Shown in pieces: positions 1 to 8,400 of a DNA stretch of 23,783 nt. A model generated the notes under the pieces. It was not told the origin of the DNA, did no database searches, and saw only the letters and a program-made list of their open reading frames with translations. The stretch is from the NCBI GenBank assembly GCA_000444245.1, contig ATSW01006992.1:1-23783 (forward strand). The letters run 5' to 3'. Source of the DNA: Botryllus schlosseri (lineage: Eukaryota > Chordata > Ascidiacea > Stolidobranchia > Styelidae). Positions within the stretch are counted from its first letter, which is position 1, and the number at the start of each line of letters is the position of its first letter. The translations under genes and the position numbers were made by a program.

Positions 1-74
1 TCCAAGGGTAGATCAATGTTTCATTTAACTGCTTTGGAATCCACTTTCATCAAACTAAACAACCCGGTCCTTTG

Positions 75-440
75 TCGCCAGAAAGAATTTTTGTATAATC
101 TTAAAATTTCACACTAGTTGTTCTTAGCTGTTCGTCCGTGTTTTTGTTCAATTTTTTCCTCTCTGTTGCTGCATTGTCTCATTGTATTTGTATTTTATAC
201 CTCACGCGCTCTACTTTTCAAGTTGCTTGTTGCTATATACGCTGCATTGTTGCTATGGCTGAATTTCCATTCATGTTATTTATAAATTTGCATTATTGCG
301 TCACAATTCGCCATTTGGTTTTGAATCCATCTCTGTTCTGTATCCTTTATCGTGCCGGTTGCTCTTGATAAGAGGCACGCGAAAAGTTCTTCGGGTCAAT
401 AAATATGAATATACTGTTAAAAGATATATATCTTTCGTTG
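75..440 (+). repeat. Diverged dispersed repeat, copy A
   Basis: This stretch aligns with 1420-1665. Shared blocks in the same order are a CAGAA(A/G)GAATTT word, a CACTAG(T/C)TG word about 25 bp later, and a 3' block with TTGA-AAG, CGAAAAG, TTCGGG and an A-rich AATATGAATATA tail. Copy A is longer than copy B in the middle, so one of them has gained or lost DNA. The TTGATAAG...CGAAAAG arrangement before an A/T-rich tail looks like the hairpin-bearing 3' ends of some retroposons, but no coding region is present. Family unknown. The copies are clearly diverged, so the insertions are old. Confidence 0.6.
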
Positions 441-1261
441 TAGTAATGAAAGGCATTTACGGATTGTCTCTTTCAATAGAACTAGCCAATCTCCACCTTC
501 AAGGCTAAAATGAACAACATTAGTTATGCCTATGTCACCCCAAGGCCGCTTCTAAAAATCGTGAAGGGAATTCCTGCAGACTACCACACTAGTGTCAAAC
601 GCAGGGACGAATATCCGTAGCAAATGTGTTATATCCTGAATTTTATCGGTAGTACACATTCTTAGATTGTTTCTGTGGATAGTACATGCCCATAAGATTA
701 TATCTACATCAGACTAACAGCTAATAGTGATGTATATATCGCAACAAGACCAATTATACACGCTGTGTCTTCCCCGCAAACGTGTGTATCATGTTTGTAT
801 GAAGTGCTACCAACTAACGTCATAAACCTTACGTAGTAGTAAGATATGCGTTTGTGGTTTGTCCTTGTGGTTAGGTCTTGACAATCTCCGTTTATCAATA
901 CTAAAGTGACCCATTTACGTGCACTATAAGCTTTGTAAATGCCCTGGAAGGCTACGCTACCTAATAAATACACGCGCGTCACTCGCTCACTCGCCGATGA
1001 CTCATTCACTCTGCGGTCTGGCGCGTGTTTATTGTGCAAACCGCCAGAACTGTATCTATTGGATTATGGCGATATTAGGGCGTATTAGATCGACTGAGCC
1101 ATCTCCATGATCATGATTTCCTCGCCGATATGATTCACAAGAAGCCTATGTCACCAGATATCCAAGTTAAGGTTTATAAACAGTACAGTAAATCTAATAC
1201 GTTTCTCATCAACGAATTCTCGGCTTGCTCTTGATTCAAGTGGCCAGACACAGTGCTCGAA
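441..1261. other. Intergenic DNA, nothing recognised
   Basis: No gene, terminal inverted repeat or tRNA-like structure was found here. The open frames are short, overlap on both strands and show no recognisable motif. A small CATGATCATG palindrome near 1108-1118 is the only local symmetry and is probably chance. Confidence 0.5.
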
Positions 1262-1265
1262 ATGA

Positions 1266-1340
1266 TTTGAGTGGCGCAATCGGATCCGCGTTGAAATTCT
1301 GAATCCAACGACACCTTGTTTAAGGCGTTCGAATCCCATT
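1266..1340 (+). repeat. tRNA-Arg(TCT)-like remnant, probable SINE head
   Basis: The segment follows the tRNA-Arg(TCT) plan: an A box (GTGGCGCAAT-GGAT--GCG), an anticodon arm close to TTGGA/TCCAA around TTCT, and a strong B box (GGCGTTCGAATCCCA). The acceptor stem no longer pairs and the anticodon arm carries an extra base, so it is not a working tRNA gene. Copy B of the dispersed repeat begins about 80 bp downstream, so this may be the Pol III promoter head of a tRNA-derived SINE. A lone decayed tRNA pseudogene is the alternative. No equivalent head is visible before copy A, but that copy runs close to the window edge. Confidence 0.55.
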
Positions 1341-1419
1341 AAGGTACAGTTTTTCGATTTTGAAAATTGAAGTAAAATTTATTGAAAATTGCAGCCGGCG
1401 CCAATCGGTTAAAATCCAC

Positions 1420-1665
1420 CGACCGCGCTTGTGTCAGCAGAAGGAATTTGTAGTGAATCTAAAAATTGTCCACTAGCTGCGCTCACGGTTTGCCTGTATT
1501 TCATGTTGTTTGTTTCTATGACGTCATAATTGGTTGTATGCAATGTAGCTAGATGCATGTTTTTGAAATTCTCCATTTGCTGACGATTGCCCTTGAGAAG
1601 TGTCAGCTCGAAAAGCTTCGGGTTTTAATATGAATATATTATTAAAATGTATATTAAAGTTCTGT
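1420..1665 (+). repeat. Diverged dispersed repeat, copy B
   Basis: Second copy of the repeat at 75-440, in the same orientation about 1.3 kb away. It carries the same CAGAAGGAATTT and CACTAGCTG words and the same 3' block (CTTGAGAAG, CTCGAAAAG, CTTCGGG, then AATATGAATATATT). It also contains a perfect TGACGTCA palindrome at 1519-1526; the matching position in copy A reads GCGTCACAATT, so the site is not conserved between copies. The tRNA-like segment at 1266-1340 may belong to this insertion. Confidence 0.6.
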
Positions 1666-1689
1666 ACCCCAAAGAGTCTCTTAGAATGA

Positions 1690-2503
1690 ATGAACTTAAA
1701 CACTGAGTATATTAGTAGGTGCACTTGGCAATTTGCGAGGTCCGATTCAAAAATTGGAGGAATTTGCTTTTAATATACGTTCGGGCCGGACCATAAGGAT
1801 CATACGTGACCAGATCATGCTATAGCTATGCCTATAACTATAGGGCTGGGCTAAATCCAGTAGCCGAGTGACACGATTCCGCGTCGATACCGACTTGCGA
1901 CTACTATTCATTATGCCGTTATAACAGAAGGAAAGACCTTCGATGCAGTCGTAAATATAATAATTCTAAAGTTACATGACTGACCACAACCAGTGACCAT
2001 GCCTGCCTCATAGTTCTTTGTGAAATGCCGCGAGTGGATCACTATTCATCAGAAATATCTTCTCCATGAGAATTGGCGACTTTGTGGCACAAGTTTCTGA
2101 TGCTGTGGTGCGACCAATTGAGGTTCCATGGCTCCCATGGCGGGAAATAGATGTTGAAACGATAATTCTCGTCGATTGACTAAAGGGGTATACTCGATAA
2201 TTTCGTCTCTCGCAATTCGACTTGAATGTGCTTACATTTGATGCTCGGATCCGATCAGGGTACTTGAATCGCTTTGCCTAGCGCTGTATGTGTAATTGTG
2301 AATGTACTATATATATATCATTGGCCTAGCCGTACCCGAATCGGAAAAATGGCAGTAGGCTATATATTCGTTAACAGCAAAAGAATTCGTTTGTTGCTAT
2401 GGCGTTTTTGTGCGTTAGACAAGTGTGGACAAAAAGTCGCAAATTCCCATGTGAATGGAACCGCTTGGGAAGGCATGATCTTATGGAGACGTAGTCTGTA
2501 GGT
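1690..2503. other. Intergenic DNA, nothing recognised
   Basis: I see no gene, no bounded repeat and no conserved motif here. A weak inverted arrangement of TATAGCTATG and CTATAACTATAG occurs around 1820-1845. It is too short and too AT-rich to call an element. Confidence 0.45.
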
Positions 2504-2849
2504 TAGGGTTGCCATATTTTGGGATCAGACAAAGAGGACTATTTTTACAAATCACTAAAGCTAGGCTACCGGACTAGAAAACGGGTCATTTGAACTTTTT
2601 TACCGGAAATCCTATTATGTTGACTTCAAAAATGGTTATTTTTCCAGCTCGACTCCCGAATGACCCGCTCTAACGTCCACATTACACATTTCGTGTCATT
2701 TTAGCAGTGCCTGTCTAGTGGCCTGTCTGTCAGAGCTATAAAGGAGGACGAATTGCCAAAGAGGAGGACATTTAGGCGTCCTCAGAGATCCTTTTCGATT
2801 TCCTGAAAATGGAGGACAAATCCTCCTAAAGGAAGACATATGGTAACCC
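2504..2849. mobile_element. GGGTTRCCATA-ended non-autonomous DNA element, copy 1
   Basis: The left end TAGGGTTGCCATAT and the right end ATATGGTAACCC are inverted repeats with one mismatch over the shared core. The interior aligns along its full length with 15551-15890; shared words include CCCGAATGACCCG, AAAGGAGGACGAATTG and TAGGCGTCCTC. GGAGGAC words repeat near the right end. No coding frame is present, so this is a MITE-like derivative. Flanking 8-mers CTGTAGGT and ATATAGGT match at 6 of 8 positions, which fits a worn hAT-type target duplication but is weak. Superfamily is therefore left open. Confidence 0.75.
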
Positions 2850-2962
2850 ATATAGGTATAGCCCAGGCCTTATGCTGTTGCAATACATACTAATATTGCC
2901 GGTCATATTTGCTGTTGCGCCGATGGCCCAAGTTTCCATTGCAAGTATACTATACAAATGAG

Positions 2963-3415
2963 CAGTGGTGGGCCTACGAATGGGGGGAGGGCTGGGCGAG
3001 ACTTATCGGGGGGCCTATAAGTATCTATCCATAACTTATGGGGGGCTCCGCCCTCCAGACCCCCCTTCCGCATCTGTTATTACTATCTATCTTTCACCAT
3101 ACGGCAAAGTTTGGCCAGGTGCTGTATTCGGCCATATGTCTATTTTGCATGTGTGCAAGGATAGACTACATCAAAACTAAGTAATTCTACCGCATGCACA
3201 GACGTGATGATTATTGGGATACGGGACTTTTCTAACAAATGCAGAGATTTGATGATGATTGACACATCTGCACGGAATCATATTCTTGCTTGGTACACGG
3301 ATTTCTATGTTTATTCGTTATTATCCTTGAAAAAAGCGCATAAACCAAATAGGGGAGCCCTCCGACCAGGGGGGCGGGCGACCGCCCACCTTACCCACCC
3401 CAAAAGCCACCACTG
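2963..3415. mobile_element. Non-autonomous hAT-type element, 453 bp
   Basis: The ends are CAGTGGTGGG... and ...AGCCACCACTG, the CAG/CTG type typical of hAT transposons, followed inwards by G-rich and C-rich runs at the two sides. The flanking 8-mers CAAATGAG (2955-2962) and CACATGAG (3416-3423) match at 7 of 8 positions, giving a target-site duplication of the length hAT elements make. The interior is GC-richer at the ends than its surroundings and carries no transposase frame, so it would have relied on an enzyme supplied in trans. Confidence 0.85.
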
Positions 3416-3423
3416 CACATGAG

Positions 3424-3971
3424 GGTTGTTTCATACTGATGGTGCTTCGAAATCTTGGTCATTTTACACCAGACGTATATTCTTATACACTGCGCTCTGT
3501 GGATTCTGTTCGTTACTCAAGTTCCTCATGTCTGTGCGTGAAAGTGCGTATATCTTTATTTCCTCGGAGTCGATTGTAGCCAAATTGTAGTTCATAAAAT
3601 GCTACAACGCAGTCAAGAAGATTCGTCTATGCCGGCAGTTGTTCTTAACCATTTTGACCTCGCGATATTCTCGGAAAAGGACAGATATTTTGCAGCATCG
3701 CAGTTCTCCGAGTGCTCTGAGTGCAAGATTTGATAAGGCGAAGGATAAAAGAAGACAAAAGGTCATCAACCTACTGCGTCATGTCATTATTCGGCCGCAG
3801 ATTCTGCGACTGTAGTGACTAAAATAAAAAGGTCACCGATTCAGGAAACCTCAACATCACAGCCCGATTGCCTGGGTTATGACTTTTTTCATATTCAAAT
3901 AGGCCTACTATATATATGTGGGCTAATTGGCTTTCCACCGCCATTGACGCTGGAGCTACTGTTCTATTCTC
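3424..3971. other. Intergenic DNA, nothing certain
   Basis: No gene is recognised. A CAGTTGTTCTTAACCATTTTGA sequence near 3635 resembles one hAT terminus, but no matching right end was found, so no element is called. AGGTCA half sites occur singly near 3759 and 3821 without a partner at a meaningful spacing. Confidence 0.4.
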
Positions 3972-3979
3972 GTCAATAG
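3972..3979. repeat. Left target-site duplication of the 1474-bp hAT element
   Basis: GTCAATAG here pairs with GTCAATAT at 5454-5461, 7 of 8 bases identical, immediately outside the CAGAGTTGG/CCAACTCTG ends. Confidence 0.85.
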
Positions 3980-4359
3980 CAGAGTTGGATCAATTACAAT
4001 AATTCAGTTCAATTACAATTACAATTACAATTACTCCATTGCATGTTTCAATTACATTACAATTACAATTACTCAATGCTTAAAATATCAAATTACAATT
4101 ACAATTACTGTTAAACATGTAATTATTTACAATTACAATTACTGTTAAACATGTATTTGACTCGGTAGAGAGGTGTTCTTTTACAACCGTAGCGACGTAA
4201 TTAGCAACAATCTCAAGCTATTCATGTTTTATTCACGATACGTAGAATACCCTTCAATTAAAAAAAACTCGAACGTATTCGAACTATTCCTAATCATGAG
4301 TACTGAAAACTGTAAACACACAAAAAATTTTCAAGGCGTCAGCGATAAGGATGATACCG

Positions 4360-4470
4360 ATAAGGTGTGTAAAATTAAAATAAATGCAAAAGCGAAAAAC
4401 CTCCTGATAACTACGAATTGCAACATTTTGGTTCGCATTTACATTTTCACTTGCTCGAAAACTGCTAGAT
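4360..4470 (+). pseudogene. Possible BED-finger remnant of a hAT transposase
   Basis: One + frame opening at 4173 reads SDKDDTDKVCKIKINAKAK and then ITTNCNILVRIYIFTCSKTA. Its layout (acidic KDD, KV-C-K-I, a Thr-Asn-Leu-like stretch, then a basic tail) resembles the N-terminal BED zinc finger of hAT transposases. However, only one of the two finger cysteines of the first pair and none of the expected histidines are present. It sits where an N-terminal finger would sit inside the 3980-5453 element. The resemblance is by eye only; chance similarity in an AT-rich frame is the alternative. Confidence 0.35.
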
Positions 4471-4757
4471 TGCATTTGATGAACATTAGGGTGCGAAAAG
4501 TTTCTGGCCCCAGTAAATTTGACCAAGATTGGAAGTAAGATTGGGATAACATCTCTAGAAATGCGTGATCAAGTTTGATAAATACTTGGTTGGAAACTTG
4601 AATTTCTTTTTGCAATTGTTGCATCAAGCCTCGGTACTGGTTTAAAAAAAAGATTTAAAAAAAACTCTGACCGTGGCGTAGGAAATGGTTAATCACAGGT
4701 TTCAGAAGAGTTTATTTGTGTTCATCCATTTTTGAAATATTAAGATTTCGTTCAGCC

Positions 4758-5072
4758 CACTTGTTCTCGAACTTTTTTGGATACGTCCCTCTTTATGACA
4801 GTGAAATATTTCGTGCCCCCTTATCGTCATATCACACAATGAAACCAGAATGTTAGCAATCCTTACAGATAGTTTGATGGTATGGAAGGTTATGACTGTT
4901 GATGAGAGAATATTCCAATATGAAATTCGGACTATACACAGAGCAATAACTATGAAATGGATGTGAATCGCGCCAAGCGCGGAAAAACTTTCAGTTTACC
5001 GGAGCTTCGCGCCCCCCTTCAGATGCTTTCACGCTGCCCAAGGGGGGCACGCCCCCAGTTTGAAAACTACTG
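4758..5072. mobile_element. Nested non-autonomous hAT element, 315 bp
   Basis: Ends CACTTGTTCTCGAACTTTTT and, read from the right on the other strand, CAGTAGTTTTCAAACTGGGG are a diverged version of the widespread CAGTGGTTCTCAAACT hAT terminus. Flanking 8-mers GTTCAGCC (4750-4757) and GTTTAGCC (5073-5080) match at 7 of 8. The element sits inside the 1474-bp hAT element and so is the younger of the two. Its right part is rich in G and C runs (GCGCCCCCC, GGGGGGCACGCCCCC). No coding frame. Confidence 0.82.
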
Positions 5073-5189
5073 GTTTAGCCTATATTGTAATTCACAAATT
5101 TTTCTGTTGCTACTGAAGTATGGGAAACAGTTTAGCATGGCTGAAGTATCTAGTTATAACGCGGCGCGCATAGAGCACCGCTGTAAATA

Positions 5190-5313
5190 GGCCAATTATT
5201 ACAGGTGACGATTGTGTACTAAGGCCTTAAGGCCTGGCGGTGCGGCCTCTCGTCGTCATCCTGTTCCGTACCGGATTTTCACTGGCGTGGCGAATAAATG
5301 ATTGATTGATCAT
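5190..5313 (+). repeat. Probable retroposon 3' end with GATT-repeat tail
   Basis: A GC-rich stretch (GGCCTTAAGGCCTGGCGGTGCGGCC...) is followed by GGCGAATAAATGATTGATTGATCA. An AATAAA-type word running into a short tandem tail (TGATTGATTGAT) is characteristic of 3' ends of some LINEs and of SINEs that borrow them. No A/B box or coding frame was found, so the left limit is a guess. It lies inside the 1474-bp hAT element. Confidence 0.4.
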
Positions 5314-5453
5314 TTTATATTGTGATTGTCAGGTTTCCATAACAATGTAATTGAAATTGTAATTGAACAAAAGTTTTATCAAATTACAATTACATGAAAA
5401 AATATAATTAATTACATTCAGTTCAATTACAAACTACAATTGATCCAACTCTG

Positions 5454-5461
5454 GTCAATAT
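5454..5461. repeat. Right target-site duplication of the 1474-bp hAT element
   Basis: GTCAATAT, partner of GTCAATAG at 3972-3979. Confidence 0.85.
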
Positions 5462-8400
5462 CACGTTCCGAAGCGTAGGAGGTTTGTGGGCTCCTCTTCC
5501 CCAACATCGCTCTCACATCGTCTTTACATAAAAGCTCAGGGAAATCACCGACCAAGGACGAGAATGAAAAGAGTGAGGAAGCCTAAAAAGTATAGATTAA
5601 GATCGAACCCTTTTACATCGGGAATCAGGATGAGGTGAATGCCAGATTGAAATACGTAGCCTATATTCGTGACCGATTCGGCATCATGTCTGTTCAGTAC
5701 ATCGCAGCACTGTGTTTTGTGTAATTTTTGTTTAATGGCACTCGCAGCCATCTTGACCTCGTTTTCTCGCGGCAACCTTGAGCAGTCCAATCGACACCCC
5801 GGTGGAGAACCACTGGTGCATACAGTTCCCACGAAAGGTCACTGGATTCTGACCGGGTGACTTGCAGTACGGCCCATTTTAGCTCTAGAGTTTTTGAAAA
5901 ATATCGCTTACTCAAATTTGATGTCGATGAGGAGCCTATAGAATGGATAAACCGCCAACACTTAATAGGAATTCTTGATGTATCGTGGCAGTGAATGTCA
6001 AAGCGTCGGTCACAAGCATATATTTTCATGTCAACTTCATTCTGCTCCTTTTTAGTTTCCTTCCGGTCTGGTCTTACAATGTCGCTTTGTCGCATTTGCT
6101 ATAGTGACGCCCGAGGATTTCATTCTGATATCGAACATCGTTGACGCCCTATATAATTAGCGTAACCGTTGCGCTATAATTCATCACGCCGCATGAGAAT
6201 TGCATTTCAAGACAATCGTAATTTGCAAACGTGGCATCGAAAATCGATTCGCAAGCAATTCCATATATTCTCCACGCAATTCTAAATCAGTTTTAAACTC
6301 TCACTTATTAAGATCATGATATCCCTGGTACAGTTGGCGATGAAAGATCGGTAAATGTGGTATATGCGTCGATTTGGGCATTTCTTGCAATCACATTTGC
6401 GGACGTTCAACATCCCATGGGATAATATATTGCTATACAGCAACACGTGGAGATGCATCTCTTGACATCGAGGCAAAAGCAATGGAGTCATTAATACACG
6501 ATAGTTGAAATGGGGCTTCACCAAGAAATTCGCTTAATTGAAAGGCTACATATGTTACAACAAGTCACCATCTACTCTCATTATATATCATGCTCTAATC
6601 TCGCGTGTCTGTGGTTCTCAAGATATAATATGGAGTGAAGAAATTCAGAGTAAGTAGTTTAATACCCAATACGATTATATTTACAAAATATACTTTAATT
6701 GTGCTCTTGTGATGTCACTTAAGATACTCCTTCAGCTATGAGGTCTTATCCAACTACGAGGAAAAGTACCAACAAATAATATAATCAGTATGCGATTAAT
6801 CTTCGGGTATATTAATAAAATGTTGCCACTTCGCCCTGTCCCGACACCAAAATTAACCTCATGATAACAAATGCTGTTTCCTTGATAATACCCTTTCACA
6901 TTTACACATTTCGCGTATGTATTTATTGCTCTAAATATATTCCTATAATGTGTACTCGCCAATTCGAACTTGTACATATCAAATATCTGTTACTGTTGTA
7001 TAATACTGACTGGTGTGCGGATAGAATGCATGAAAAGAATTGGGAGTGAAATTCAAATAGACAGCCACAATATATGACTGACCTCTTTCATTACCCATTG
7101 TGTCTATAGTATTTGCCTTTAAGCCGTGTAAAAATCGCTGGACTTATAATGTTATCATGTGCAAACAATTATGTTAGCTTCGCAGGCCCGTCAGGCGTCT
7201 TCGCAAACCGGGCAAAACCAAAAGTCATTTGTCATTCTGCTAACTGTAATTATTCCCATTGATCATTGCACGATGCGTCCGACCACGATCGGGTAGAAGA
7301 AAGGGCCTTTTTCAATATTGCGTTGTGTGCATTGGGACCCACCGCATGTTGAATAAATGCCCATTATACTTCCAAACTTCTAAAGCAAACTTTAGGTGAT
7401 AACTGTGTGGTACTATATTAATTTGCACTGTCCTGTATGCTATGCGCGTAGAGCAAATCGACTACTGGCATTTATGGCTATTGATAGAATCCTAGATGTT
7501 TGAAATAAATTTTATCTCCTTATACATTGGTAGTTTGTTACATATAACAGGCCTATACTTTGGAGTAAAAGAATTATATATTGAGAATCGCTTGTAATAT
7601 ACTACTTTCATTTCGATTGTGTGTCTCGTCATTCAGTCAACTTCATAATCTTGAGCCATGGGATTAATAATAACTGGAATGCGTGCCTTCGTGATTTTTT
7701 CAAATATTACAGATGTCAATATGTAATATGGTGATCGTGATTAGACAGAAGTCTGTATTAATTTGGCACCATTCATCATCCCTTGTATATATCGATGTCG
7801 CGTATAGAGGGCCTTCTGTTCGTATGCTAGATATATTTACAAGATTCGTGTATGCGGCGTAATTAGCATATTAACCAAGGCGATTATACTACGCTATTAT
7901 TCATAATTCTGTTTAGCACTGATAACTTTCGTTGCATCTCCCATATGCCGTAAATTCAGTGAATGACTGTAGCGGTCTGAATGCATACAGGATAAGCTAA
8001 AGGTTAGGGGTGGGCAACTTCTCCCCTCCCCTGACCGGTCGTGAATAAACGAAGTATTAAACAGGTCACTGTGGTCAAAATCTTTCAATAATGAAGTTAT
8101 GTATAAATGGAAGACAAAACTGATTACGGACCGCCCATCATTCCGTCACGAGGCGAGTGTTGCACGACCTGCTAGGGATGATGCGCGGTTTCACTCGTCA
8201 AGGTATTTATTATCTTGCATGAAAGTCATATTTTATAGGATATAGTAATATATATAGTGGGTATTGCTACACGCTACATGCCAAACAAAGAAGACACGGA
8301 AGATATTTATATGTCTCTGCAAGCTGTTATGTACTAATGATACATTATTGATATATTGCAATTAAATGTTCTCAATTATAATGATTATTTGCCAAAAATG

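Larger units (their letters stand above)
3980..5453 (+). mobile_element. hAT-type element, 1474 bp, with AATTAC-rich ends
   Basis: Terminal inverted repeats CAGAGTTGGATCAATT and its complement close the element, and both subterminal zones are filled with repeated AATTACAATTAC words (about 3990-4150 on the left, 5343-5440 on the right, mostly inverted). The flanks carry a 7/8 target duplication. A worn BED-finger-like frame lies inside at about 4360-4470 on the + strand, which gives the likely orientation. A smaller hAT element (4758-5072) and a retroposon-like 3' end (about 5190-5313) lie within it, so the original insertion was shorter. No intact transposase remains. Confidence 0.88.

Noticed and set aside
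704-1039. 111-codon minus-strand open frame
   Set aside because: No domain, no gene signals, and overlapping frames are also open; consistent with chance.
3635-3660. CAGTTGTTCTTAACCATTTTGA resembling a hAT terminus
   Set aside because: No complementary right end before the next well-bounded element.
5300-5313. TGATTGATTGATCA as a Pbx-Hox binding site
   Set aside because: It is the simple-repeat tail of a retroposon-like end, so the match is expected from the repeat itself.
7996-8040. TTAGGGGTGGGCAACTT resembling a hAT end
   Set aside because: No matching inverted terminus or target duplication was found nearby.
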